The notes beneath the pieces are model-generated. The model worked only from the letters and a program-made list of their open reading frames with translations, was not told the origin of the DNA and did no database searches. Positions 16,721 through 25,497 of a DNA stretch of 64,000 bases are shown here, in pieces; positions within the stretch are counted from its first letter, which is position 1; each line of letters begins with the position of its first letter. Origin of the DNA: an uncultured Bacteroidales bacterium. GTDB taxonomy: Bacteria > Bacteroidota > Bacteroidia > Bacteroidales > Muribaculaceae. The position numbers were made by a program, and so were the translations under genes. Where the stretch lies: NCBI GenBank assembly GCA_900542185.1, contig UQMZ01000002.1:75094-139093 (forward strand), in the 5' to 3' direction.

Positions 16721-17626
16721 ATGAAAGGCATAGTATTGGCCGGCGGCTCCGGCACGCGACTTTACCCCATCACCAAGGGAGTGAGCAAACAGATGTTGCC
16801 TGTCTATGACAAGCCAATGATCTACTATCCGATATCGACGCTGATGCTGGCAGGCATCCGCGAGATATTGATTATCTCCACGCCCGACGATCTTCCCGGT
16901 TTCCGCCGGCTGTTGGGCGACGGTTCCGACTACGGCGTACGCTTCGAATATGCCGAGCAGCCCAGTCCTGACGGTCTGGCGCAGGCTTTCATCATAGGAC
17001 GCGACTTCATTGGCAATGATTCCGTCTGCCTGGTTTTGGGCGACAACATATTCCACGGAGCCGGCTTTGGCCAGATACTGCGTCAGGCAGTCGCCGAGCT
17101 CAAGACCAACGGCAAGGCATCCGTGTTCGGATACCGGGTGGAAGATCCCGAGCGCTACGGAGTCGCCGAATTCGACGCGCAGGGCAATTGTCTGTCCATC
17201 GAGGAGAAACCGGCCAAACCCAAATCCAACTACGCTGTGGTAGGTCTGTACTTCTATCCCAATTCCGTGGTGGACGTGGCCGCCGCCATCAAGCCGTCGG
17301 CACGTGGCGAACTGGAAATCACATCGGTCAATCAGCATTATCTGGCCGAAGGTATGCTGCGTGTCGGAATTCTGCCGCGCGGTTTCGCATGGCTCGACAC
17401 CGGAACACACGACTCGCTGGCCGACGCCTCCATCTATGTGGAGGTATTGGAAAAACGTCAGGGTCGAAAGATAGGCTGCCTGGAGGGTATCGCTTTCCAC
17501 AAAGGATGGATCTCCAAAGAGAAAATGACCGAACTCGCGAAACCCCTCATGAAAAATCAATACGGGCGATACCTGATGAGTCTGGTGAACGAGACCGAAA
17601 ACGATACATACAACCCATTCGAATAA
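16721..17626 (+). CDS. rfbA: Glucose-1-phosphate thymidylyltransferase
   Basis: 301 residues from ATG 16721, which gives the canonical start MKGIVLAGGSGTRLYP. Further motifs: KGVSKQMLPVYDKPMIYYP, VLGDNIFHGAGF, and RGFAWLDTGTHDSL. It makes dTDP-glucose from dTTP and glucose-1-phosphate, the first step to dTDP-rhamnose. A longer frame opening at 16643 overlaps the end of wzc and is rejected. The rfbC epimerase follows, but rfbB and rfbD are not in this window. Confidence 0.95.
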   Translation: MKGIVLAGGSGTRLYPITKGVSKQMLPVYDKPMIYYPISTLMLAGIREILIISTPDDLPGFRRLLGDGSDYGVRFEYAEQPSPDGLAQAFIIGRDFIGNDSVCLVLGDNIFHGAGFGQILRQAVAELKTNGKASVFGYRVEDPERYGVAEFDAQGNCLSIEEKPAKPKSNYAVVGLYFYPNSVVDVAAAIKPSARGELEITSVNQHYLAEGMLRVGILPRGFAWLDTGTHDSLADASIYVEVLEKRQGRKIGCLEGIAFHKGWISKEKMTELAKPLMKNQYGRYLMSLVNETENDTYNPFE

Positions 17627-17662
17627 TATCGAACCACGACTGCTGACAACATCCTGACGAAC

Positions 17663-18211
17663 ATGAAACTGATTGAAACCTCCATTGCAGGTGTCTACAT
17701 TCTGGAACCGCGCATCTTCAACGACCAACGAGGCTATTTCTTCGAATCATACAACAAGGCTGTGTTTGATGAACTCATAGGCCCGGTTGATTTCGTCCAG
17801 GACAACGAGTCGTGCTCGGTGCGTGGCGTGATGCGCGGGCTGCATTTCCAGACGCCTCCCCACACCCAGGCCAAACTGGTGCGGTGCACACGCGGCCAAG
17901 TGCTGGACGTGGCCGTCGACATCCGCACCGGTTCCCCTACCTACGGACAGCATGTCAGCGTGATTCTGTCCGAGGAGAACCACCGGCAGTTCTTCATCCC
18001 GCGCGGATTCGCGCACGGATTCGCGGTACTGAGCGACACCGCCGTGTTCCAGTATAAGTGCGACAACCTCTATTGTCCCGAGGCCGACGGCGGCATATCC
18101 ATCGCCGACCCCGAACTCGGCATCGACTGGATGATAGACCCCGCCGAGGCGATCCTGTCGGACAAGGACACCCGCCATCCGCTGCTGCGCGACTTCAAGT
18201 CGCCATTCTGA
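17663..18211 (+). CDS. rfbC: dTDP-4-dehydrorhamnose 3,5-epimerase
   Basis: 182 residues, normal length, cupin fold. It contains YFFESYNK, VRGVMRGLHFQ with the catalytic His, and PRGFAHGFAVLSDTAVFQYKCDNLY with the conserved aromatic and acid-base region. It epimerises dTDP-4-keto-6-deoxyglucose at C3 and C5. It is the last gene of the wza-wzc-rfbA-rfbC set, 36 nt after rfbA; the next gene has its own promoter starting at once after it. Confidence 0.95.
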   Translation: MKLIETSIAGVYILEPRIFNDQRGYFFESYNKAVFDELIGPVDFVQDNESCSVRGVMRGLHFQTPPHTQAKLVRCTRGQVLDVAVDIRTGSPTYGQHVSVILSEENHRQFFIPRGFAHGFAVLSDTAVFQYKCDNLYCPEADGGISIADPELGIDWMIDPAEAILSDKDTRHPLLRDFKSPF

Positions 18212-18216
18212 CCGCA

Positions 18217-18248
18217 TTTGTTTTTTACGCATTTTTTTCGTAATTTTG
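18217..18248 (+). promoter_or_regulatory. Promoter of the envelope operon (18313-28541)
   Basis: TTTG at 18217-18220, 20-bp spacer, TAATTTTG at 18241-18248. Exact consensus. Leader of about 57 nt. The -33 box lies 6 nt after the rfbC stop codon. Confidence 0.8.
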
Positions 18249-18312
18249 CTTGATTGTGGAAATCCCGCCACATTCCGGCCTAATGGGCTATTACCCTTGA
18301 AATAAATACGTT

Positions 18313-21300
18313 ATGCGTCTTAAACATATTATTTACATACTTATTTGCGGTTTGCTCCATTTCGGTGCCGCCGAATCGTTCCGGGCATACGCCGAACCGG
18401 CGGCCAAAAGTGCGAGTGCAAAGAGCAAAAAGAGTTCAAAAAGCTCTAAAAGTTCAAAAAACTCCAAAAGTTCAAAAAGCAGAACCAGCTCGAAAAGCAG
18501 GAAATCAACAAGCAGGAAGTCCGGTAAAAAATCGGCTTCAAAAAAATCCCGTTATAGCAAATCAAAAACGAGCAGCCGTTCCAAAAAGAAATCGTCATCC
18601 AGGAGCAAGAGCCGTCGCGGGCGCAATGCAGTAAAGACCAAATACACCGCGCCGCCCAAGGAGACGCCGCAGAACGACTCGCTGACACTGGCCGTAAACT
18701 CGGCCCTGATCGAACGTATTCCGTCGCATCTGAATCCCGGCGGTCTGCGCGTCAACAGCGTGCGCCCCAACCATTCGTCGCGCCTGGCCAACGTGTCGCT
18801 CAACGAGAATTTCACATACCTGCCCGTTACCAAGGGACTGATAGACACGCTGCAGAACGATGTGCGCGCCGTGCTGCCCGACTCACTGTCCGACTACAGG
18901 GTGTTGCTCACAGTCGGAGGCAAGTCGCTGTCATATTATATCACCAAGGTGGACAAGCTGCCGCCGGAACACCGTAAGAATCCCGCATTCGTCACCGAGG
19001 TCAACCCCGTCTCGTCCACCGCCAAGGGTATGGACAACGACATCGTGGCCCTGTGGCACAGCCACGGCCGCTATTACAAGAACGGCGGCTGGCAGTGGCA
19101 GCGTCCGCTGCTGTTCCAGACAGTGGAGGACACATACACCATGAGCTACTTATTGCCATACGTGGTGCCGATGCTGGAGAATGCCGGAGCGTACGTATTC
19201 CTGCCACGCGAACGCGACACCAATCCCAACGAAGTGATTGTGGACAACGACACCAATCCCGATGGAAAGGTTTATTCCCAGTCCACCTATCGCGAGAACA
19301 ACGGCGCCCAGCAGTGGGCCACAGGCGAGCAGGAAGGTTTCATCTACGACCTGCCCGACTTCCGCGACACCGAGAATCCGTTTGAGAACGGCACCTACCG
19401 CCAGGTGCCGACCGTGGCCGGAGGCAACACCTCGGCCGCGGCATGGTACGCCGACATCCCCGAGGATGGTGAATACGCCGTTTACGTCAGCTATAAGACT
19501 CTCCCCAACTCCACCACCGACGCCCACTATTCGGTCAATTATTCGGGTGGCACCAAGGAATTCCGCGTCAACCAGAAGATGGGCGGCGGCACATGGATCT
19601 ACCTATGCACCGTGCCGCTGGAGAAAGGATACAGCGACACCGAGGCCATCGTGACACTGACCAACGACACCAAGGGCGCGCCCGGCACCATACTGACCGC
19701 CGACGCCGTCAAGATTGGCGGAGGTATGGGCAACATAGCCCGCTCCCCGCGCCGAAGCGACGTATATTACGATCCTTCTACCCCTGACACAGCCGACGAC
19801 GAGGAGGCCGACGACGAGGAGGATGAGGAAGAAGACGACGAGGAATCGGAAACCACCGACGAAACCTCGGAAAACTCCGAGACGCCCGACAGTCCCGACT
19901 CTGAAATCTCATCTGCAAAACCCGCCGAGTCCAACACTCCCAAGGGTGCCGCGCCAAGTTTCCGCACATCGGGCTATCCCCGCTTCCTGGAGGGTGCCCG
20001 CTACTGGCTTCACTGGGCCGGCTTCCCGGAATATGTATATTCCCCCTATCACGGTGCCGACGACTATAAGGATGATTACACGTCGCGCGGTCACTGGGTG
20101 AACTATCTGGCAGGAGGATCGCGCGTTCTGCCCGGACGCGAGGGTCTGAACCTCCCCGTGGACCTGGCTTTCGCACTTCATTCCGATGCCGGCAAGCGGG
20201 CCGACGATTCATTCGTAGGCACCCTGGGAATCTACTTCACCCAGAACGGCGCCAGCTATACCGACGGCACGCCGCGCATAAACTCGCGCATGCTAACCGA
20301 TCTGGTGATGCAGCAGATCTCGAAGGATGTGCGCCGTGAATGGGATTCCCGCTGGACACGACGCTCCATGTGGGACAAATCGTATGTCGAGGCGCGTGTG
20401 CCCGAAGTGCCCACCACACTGATAGAGCTCATGAGCCATCAGAACTTCGCCGACATGCAATATGGCCTTGATCCCGAATTCCGCTTCACCGTGGGCCGCG
20501 CCATCTACAAGGGAATCGCGCGCTTCCTGGCTCAGCGCAAGGACCGTCAGCTGGTAATACAGCCGCTGCCCGTCAGGGATTTCAACATCAAGCGCACCAA
20601 AAAGAATCTGTACCGTCTCAGCTGGAAACCCACTCCCGACGAACTGGAACCGACGGCCATGCCCACGAAGTATGTCATAATGGAACGTTCGGGCGACGAC
20701 TTAGGCTTCCACAAGATAGGCGAGACCAAGGCCACACACTTCGACCTGCGCGTGGCCGACCATGACATCCACTCGTTCTATATCATAGCCGCCAACGAGG
20801 GAGGCGCCGCCTTCCCGAGCGAGACTCTGGCACTGCGCGAGGCTCCCGACGCGTCACAGCCTGTGCTTGTAGTGAACGGATTCGACCGCGTGTCCGCTCC
20901 CGCATGGTTCTCGGAGAACGGTCGTGCCGGTTTCGACAGCGAGAACGACTTCGGCGTGCCTTACGTCAAGGACATATCTTTCACCGGCTATCAGACGGAA
21001 TTCCGACGCAATGCCGGCGAGAGCTTCGGCCGTAGCGGCTCCAACTACGTGACGCAGGTGATAGCCGGCAATACCTTCGATTATCCCGCCACGCACGGCG
21101 CAGCAATAGCACACGCCGGCAAGGGATTCGTGTCCACAAGCGCGGCATCCGTACAGAACGGCGACGTCAAGCTGCAGGACTATCCCATGGTGGACGTGAT
21201 TCTCGGCAAACAGAAATCGACCGTGACGGGCCACTCCAGCAAAGGCGTGCGCTACAAGGTGATACCCGGCGAGCTGCAGAAGAAGCTCCGCCAGTATTCC

Positions 21301-21735
21301 GACAAGGGGGGACGCCTGATGCTGAGCGGCGAGTTCATAAGCTCAGACCTGCAGGGCCGTCGCTCAGACCGCAACGACCGCGAGTTCCTGGAGGAAGTGT
21401 TGGGACTGCAGGCCACTCCCGACTCCGTGCAGCACGCCACGATGCCCGCCGCTTCCTCGCAGTCCGGACGCCTGCGCGACTCCAGAGGAAACAGCATCAA
21501 CTATTCCTCGACACTCAACGAGCACATGTATATCGTGGAGAATCCCGACATACTCACCCCAGCCGACGATGATACCGAAACCCTGCTGACATTCAGCAAC
21601 GGCGGCGTGGCCGGACTCCGTCACGACCGCGGTCGCGGCAGAGTGTTCGTATTCTCCGTGCCATTCGAGGCAATAACCGATGCAGCCGCCCGCGACCGCA
21701 TCATGAAACAAGTCATAGATTCCATCAAGAAATGA
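18313..21735 (+). CDS. N-acetylmuramoyl-L-alanine amidase with inserted golvesin-like domain
   Basis: 1140 residues with a signal peptide (to about 27). Residues 32-104 are almost only Lys, Ser and Arg. An Amidase_3-like catalytic domain can be traced: WHSHGRYY (His249/251) and VEDTYT (Glu272) as first zinc ligands, GAYVFLPRERD, then ALHSDAG (His623) and TLIELMSHQNFAD (catalytic Glu705). Between the two halves sits a golvesin C-terminal-like beta domain (about 379-476) and a highly acidic stretch (about 495-535). The C-terminal third has a fibronectin-like region and a Rossmann-like region ending in GGVAGLRHDRGRGRVFVFS. Relatives are often mislabelled xanthan lyase. It should cut the stem peptide from peptidoglycan in the periplasm. 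Its stop overlaps the next start (ATGA). Confidence 0.85.
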   Translation: MRLKHIIYILICGLLHFGAAESFRAYAEPAAKSASAKSKKSSKSSKSSKNSKSSKSRTSSKSRKSTSRKSGKKSASKKSRYSKSKTSSRSKKKSSSRSKSRRGRNAVKTKYTAPPKETPQNDSLTLAVNSALIERIPSHLNPGGLRVNSVRPNHSSRLANVSLNENFTYLPVTKGLIDTLQNDVRAVLPDSLSDYRVLLTVGGKSLSYYITKVDKLPPEHRKNPAFVTEVNPVSSTAKGMDNDIVALWHSHGRYYKNGGWQWQRPLLFQTVEDTYTMSYLLPYVVPMLENAGAYVFLPRERDTNPNEVIVDNDTNPDGKVYSQSTYRENNGAQQWATGEQEGFIYDLPDFRDTENPFENGTYRQVPTVAGGNTSAAAWYADIPEDGEYAVYVSYKTLPNSTTDAHYSVNYSGGTKEFRVNQKMGGGTWIYLCTVPLEKGYSDTEAIVTLTNDTKGAPGTILTADAVKIGGGMGNIARSPRRSDVYYDPSTPDTADDEEADDEEDEEEDDEESETTDETSENSETPDSPDSEISSAKPAESNTPKGAAPSFRTSGYPRFLEGARYWLHWAGFPEYVYSPYHGADDYKDDYTSRGHWVNYLAGGSRVLPGREGLNLPVDLAFALHSDAGKRADDSFVGTLGIYFTQNGASYTDGTPRINSRMLTDLVMQQISKDVRREWDSRWTRRSMWDKSYVEARVPEVPTTLIELMSHQNFADMQYGLDPEFRFTVGRAIYKGIARFLAQRKDRQLVIQPLPVRDFNIKRTKKNLYRLSWKPTPDELEPTAMPTKYVIMERSGDDLGFHKIGETKATHFDLRVADHDIHSFYIIAANEGGAAFPSETLALREAPDASQPVLVVNGFDRVSAPAWFSENGRAGFDSENDFGVPYVKDISFTGYQTEFRRNAGESFGRSGSNYVTQVIAGNTFDYPATHGAAIAHAGKGFVSTSAASVQNGDVKLQDYPMVDVILGKQKSTVTGHSSKGVRYKVIPGELQKKLRQYSDKGGRLMLSGEFISSDLQGRRSDRNDREFLEEVLGLQATPDSVQHATMPAASSQSGRLRDSRGNSINYSSTLNEHMYIVENPDILTPADDDTETLLTFSNGGVAGLRHDRGRGRVFVFSVPFEAITDAAARDRIMKQVIDSIKK

Positions 21736-23213
21736 ACATATTGAGATTCACCACCGTCAACGCCCTGCGCGAGCACATATTCCGGTCCGGGCTGGAACAA
21801 TACGTGCTGCTGCAGCTTGACGACAAGAAGATAGACATCACCCCCGCCGCCATGCGGAGGCTTCAGGAGACGGCCGCCGAGATAGACTCGACGCTGACCT
21901 ACAGCTATTACCGCGAGGTGCTGCCCGACGGCACGCTTGAGAATCATCCGGTAATAGACTATCAGCCCGGCTCGGTGCGCGACTCGTTCGACTTCGGCTC
22001 GCTGGTGCTGCTGAACGCCGCCGACATCCTGGCAGCCACCGAGGACTTCACCGACAAGGAATCGTCGATGATGGACGGCGGCTGGTACGCGCTGCGCCTG
22101 CGTGTCACAATGGGCAAGATGGTGGTGATGATTCCCGAGTACCTGTACTCGGCGCAGAAGGTGGACTTCCGCGACTCGGGCCAGAAGCAGCACGACTACG
22201 TCAATCCGCGCAACAAGGCATATCAGGTGGAGATGGAACAGGTGCTGACCGAATACCTCGGCGACATCCGCGCATTGGTCAACAATCAGCATGAGCCGAT
22301 AGACTATGACGCCGAGCCGTTCGACTGCGAGGCGTCGGTGATAATTCCGGTACGCAACCGCGTAGCCACCATAGCCGACGCCGTAAACTCCGCACTGAGC
22401 CAGCGCACCGATTTCCCGTACAACGTCATCGTGGTTGACAACGACTCCACCGACGGCACGCGCCAGCTGCTGGAACAGATATCCGATCCGCGGCTGATAC
22501 TGCTCAAGCCCGGGGCTGACGACGGCCTGGGCATAGGCGGTTGCTGGAACATGGCCCTGAACGACAGCCGGTGCGGACGATTCGCGGTGCAGCTCGACTC
22601 CGACGACCGATACATCGACGAAAATACGCTGCAAACCGTGGTAAATAAGTTCCGCAACGGTAACTTCGGCATGGTGATAGGCAGCTACACGATGACGGAC
22701 AGGGAATGGAATGTGATTCCACCCGGCATCATCACTCACGACGAATGGTCGGACGCCAACGGTGCCAACAATGGACTTCGCATCAACGGCTTCGGCGCTC
22801 CCCGCGCCTATTTCACGCCATTGGCACGCAGATTCCCCTTCCCGAACGTGTCGTACGGCGAGGACTATGCCATGGTGCTTCGCATCAGCCGTTCGTACGC
22901 CATAGGCCGCATCTACCATTCACTATATCTGTGCCGTCGCTGGGAAGGCAACTCCGACGCCAAGCTTTCGATAGAAAAAAGCAACGCCAACGACACCTAC
23001 AAGGACTTCCTGCGCTCGGTCGAGCTGATGGCGCGCGTGCGCGAGAACGTGGCCGACGAATCGGGACGCCGCGCCGACTGGCAATTATTAGGCTCGATAC
23101 CCGGCGGACCGATAGGCGATGAATTCTGGAACGACATCCAGGGCTATATAGACGGCGACGATGACGATGACGACGATGACCTATTAGACGATGACGATGA
23201 CGACAACATCTGA
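21732..23213 (+). CDS. Family 2 glycosyltransferase with extra N-terminal domain and poly-Asp tail
   Basis: 493 residues. The GT-A domain starts near 201 (ASVIIPVRNRVATI), with VVDNDSTDGT (234-243) and the metal-binding DSD at 289-291 (VQLDSDDRY); SYGEDYAMVLR lies further on. The first 200 residues (YVLLQLDDKKIDITP, GSVRDSFDFGSLVLLNA) look like a degenerate second GT-A-like half, but this is tentative. The last 20 residues are mostly Asp (474-491). No membrane helix or signal, so cytoplasmic. Donor and acceptor are unknown. Translationally coupled to the amidase (ATGA) and overlapping the DUF4922 gene by 23 nt. Confidence 0.85.
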   Translation: MNILRFTTVNALREHIFRSGLEQYVLLQLDDKKIDITPAAMRRLQETAAEIDSTLTYSYYREVLPDGTLENHPVIDYQPGSVRDSFDFGSLVLLNAADILAATEDFTDKESSMMDGGWYALRLRVTMGKMVVMIPEYLYSAQKVDFRDSGQKQHDYVNPRNKAYQVEMEQVLTEYLGDIRALVNNQHEPIDYDAEPFDCEASVIIPVRNRVATIADAVNSALSQRTDFPYNVIVVDNDSTDGTRQLLEQISDPRLILLKPGADDGLGIGGCWNMALNDSRCGRFAVQLDSDDRYIDENTLQTVVNKFRNGNFGMVIGSYTMTDREWNVIPPGIITHDEWSDANGANNGLRINGFGAPRAYFTPLARRFPFPNVSYGEDYAMVLRISRSYAIGRIYHSLYLCRRWEGNSDAKLSIEKSNANDTYKDFLRSVELMARVRENVADESGRRADWQLLGSIPGGPIGDEFWNDIQGYIDGDDDDDDDDLLDDDDDDNI

Positions 23214-24168
23214 CACAAAATCCATGCGGCCCGCGCCGCTGAACTTAGAGACCATCAACCTGTTGGTGGAGCATCAGTTGGGCGAATGGCCCGATGCCGC
23301 GGCCCGCTACCATGACCTGGGCCGGACGCAACGCAAGCCACTGGATATAGGCGACCTCCCGTTTGCCTTACAGCTTAACCCGGCGCGCATGGTGTCCACA
23401 GCCGCCGACACGTCAACGGAGGCCATAGCGAGCCGTGCCTGCTTCCTCTGCGCCTCCAACCGGCCCAAGGAGCAGATGTGCGCCGAGTGGATGCCGGGCT
23501 GGGACCTCTGCGTCAACCCCTTCCCCATCCTGCCGATTCATTTCACGATAATATCGCGCGAGCACCGTCCTCAGGACCGCCCGCCGTTCGAGATGGCGGC
23601 CATGGCCGAGGCGGCGCCCGACCTGGTAATCTTCTTCAACGGAGCCGGCGCCGGAGCCTCCGCGCCCGACCACCTGCATACGCAGGGCGTCCTGAAGTCA
23701 GAGCTGCCGTTGATTACTTTAGCCGAGAAACATCATCCCTCCGACCGTCCCGGATTCCTCAGTTCCGAATCGTTCGGGCTGAACCTCCCATTCCATTTCG
23801 TCAGCGCCGTAATCACTCCCGACCGTCAGGGAGCCATGATGCTCCGCGCCATAGCCACGGCTTTCGGCATCGACACCGACGGCAACGTGGACCCGGGCCT
23901 GATCAACGTGTTCTACTGGATGGGCGACGACGGTATGCTACGCGCGGTGGTAGTGCCGCGTCTCAGCCACCGGCCGCATCATTACTTGGAGGACGAGCCT
24001 AACAGAATCGTGGTGGGTCCCGGCGCGATAGACATGGCCGGGTTGATGATAACGCCACGTCCGCAGGATTACGAGCGCCTTGACGCACGGCTCGTCAGGG
24101 AAATATACAGCGAGGTCGCTTTCGCCGACCGTCTCCCCGAACCAATCAGACAACATTTCGGTTTATGA
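23191..24168 (+). CDS. DUF4922 protein, HIT-like nucleotide-sugar phosphorylase family
   Basis: 325 residues. CFLC at 84-87 and the histidine-triad-like motif HLHTQ (161-165, in APDHLHTQGV) match the DUF4922 family, related to plant VTC2 and animal GDPGP1, which phosphorolyse GDP-hexoses; substrate here is unknown. Start is uncertain: the first 11 codons overlap the poly-Asp coding end of the GT gene, and an ATG at 23224 (MRPAPLNLE) would give a cleaner start. It stops in an ATGA overlap with the permease. Its place between a glycosyltransferase and a permease suggests sugar-nucleotide turnover or salvage. Confidence 0.82.
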   Translation: MTMTTTSDTKSMRPAPLNLETINLLVEHQLGEWPDAAARYHDLGRTQRKPLDIGDLPFALQLNPARMVSTAADTSTEAIASRACFLCASNRPKEQMCAEWMPGWDLCVNPFPILPIHFTIISREHRPQDRPPFEMAAMAEAAPDLVIFFNGAGAGASAPDHLHTQGVLKSELPLITLAEKHHPSDRPGFLSSESFGLNLPFHFVSAVITPDRQGAMMLRAIATAFGIDTDGNVDPGLINVFYWMGDDGMLRAVVVPRLSHRPHHYLEDEPNRIVVGPGAIDMAGLMITPRPQDYERLDARLVREIYSEVAFADRLPEPIRQHFGL

Positions 24169-25481
24169 GTTCCGCAGCGCGCAGATCGCCCTGGGCATGG
24201 ATTCCGGCCCTGTATGTGGCAGAGGGCATACCCAGCTTCGTGGTGAACAGCTTCACCGTCATAATCTATACCCAGATGGGCATAAGCCTGACCGATATGG
24301 CGTTCTATACCGGCTGGCTCTACCTGCCGTGGGTCATCAAGCCCTTCTGGAGTCCGTTCGTCGACATCTTCAAGACCAAGCGCGCATGGATAGTCAGTAT
24401 GCAGCTGCTGTTGGGCGTGGCCATGGCTGCGGTGGCGTTCATGCTGCCCGCGCCATTCTTCTTCACGGGCACTCTGGCGGTGTTCTGGATCATGGCGTTC
24501 CTGTCGGCCACACACGACATAGCCGCCGACGGATACTATATGCTGGCCCTGACCCAGCATCAGCAGGCGGCGTTCGTGGGAGTGCGCAACACATTCTACC
24601 GTCTCGCCTCGCTGTTCGGGCAGGGAGGTCTCGTGATGTGGGCGGGATATATGCAGCAGAAGGGCATGGCCGTCTCCTCGTCATGGAGCATGGTGTTCGT
24701 GGCCCTGTCCGTACTGTTCCTGTGCATCACGCTGTACGACTGGCTCATACTACCGCACAGCCCCAACGACAAACCGATGCCGGGCGTGACGGCCCGCAGC
24801 ATCGTCAGGAATTTCTGCATGACGTTCGTCAGCTTCTTCCGCAAGCCGCACATCGTCACGGCCCTGTGCTTCATGCTGCTGTACCGTCTGCCCGAGGCTC
24901 TGTGCCTGAAGCTGACGCAGCCATTCCTGCTGGCTCCCCGTGCCGAAGGAGGCCTGGGACTCACCACCATCCAGCTCGGACTGGTCAACGTATGGGTGGG
25001 CGTGCTGGCCCTGTTAGCGGGCGGCATACTCGGCGGCGTGGCAATAGCCAAAGGAGGCTTTAAGAAATGGCTCTGGCCCATGGCGCTGTCACTGACGCTG
25101 CCCTGCATATTCTATTGTTTCCTGGCCATGTTCCAGCCTCAGAATTTCGTGCTGATATGCATGGCCATCGGAATCGAGCAGTTCGGCTACGGATTCGGCT
25201 ACACCGCGTTCATGATGTACCTGATATACTTTAGCAAAGGACCGAGCGAGACCTCGCACTTCTCTTTCTGCACGGCGTTCGCGTTCATGGGACTGATGGT
25301 GCCGGGCATGTTCGCGGGCTGGATTCACGACACGCTGAGCCGGTACAGCTTCTTCGGGCTCGACGGCCCGCAGGGATACGTCAACTTCTTCTGGTGGGTC
25401 ATGATATGCTGCATCGCCACATTCGCTGTCTGCCTTAAGATCAAAGTAAACCCTAATTTCGGCAAGAAGCAGGCCGACTGA
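24165..25481 (+). CDS. ampG: AmpG-like MFS permease
   Basis: 438 residues, about 12 membrane helices. Start region PWAWIPALYVAEGIPSFVV, then YLPWVIKPFWSPFVDIF and the conserved ATHDIAADGYYMLAL match the AmpG/MFS permease group, which imports anhydromuropeptides in other bacteria. The Bacteroidetes branch is divergent, so the exact substrate is inferred. Its neighbour, the amidase at 18313, would release peptide-free glycan and peptides, consistent with wall turnover. Starts in an ATGA overlap with the DUF4922 gene and ends 16 nt before tamL. Confidence 0.85.
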   Translation: MSSAARRSPWAWIPALYVAEGIPSFVVNSFTVIIYTQMGISLTDMAFYTGWLYLPWVIKPFWSPFVDIFKTKRAWIVSMQLLLGVAMAAVAFMLPAPFFFTGTLAVFWIMAFLSATHDIAADGYYMLALTQHQQAAFVGVRNTFYRLASLFGQGGLVMWAGYMQQKGMAVSSSWSMVFVALSVLFLCITLYDWLILPHSPNDKPMPGVTARSIVRNFCMTFVSFFRKPHIVTALCFMLLYRLPEALCLKLTQPFLLAPRAEGGLGLTTIQLGLVNVWVGVLALLAGGILGGVAIAKGGFKKWLWPMALSLTLPCIFYCFLAMFQPQNFVLICMAIGIEQFGYGFGYTAFMMYLIYFSKGPSETSHFSFCTAFAFMGLMVPGMFAGWIHDTLSRYSFFGLDGPQGYVNFFWWVMICCIATFAVCLKIKVNPNFGKKQAD

Positions 25482-25497
25482 CATAAACACTCCCGGG

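Noticed and set aside
18406..18630. Lys/Ser-rich tract read as a separate histone-like or DNA-binding gene
   Set aside because: The frame continues without break into the amidase; the tract is an internal low-complexity segment after its signal peptide.
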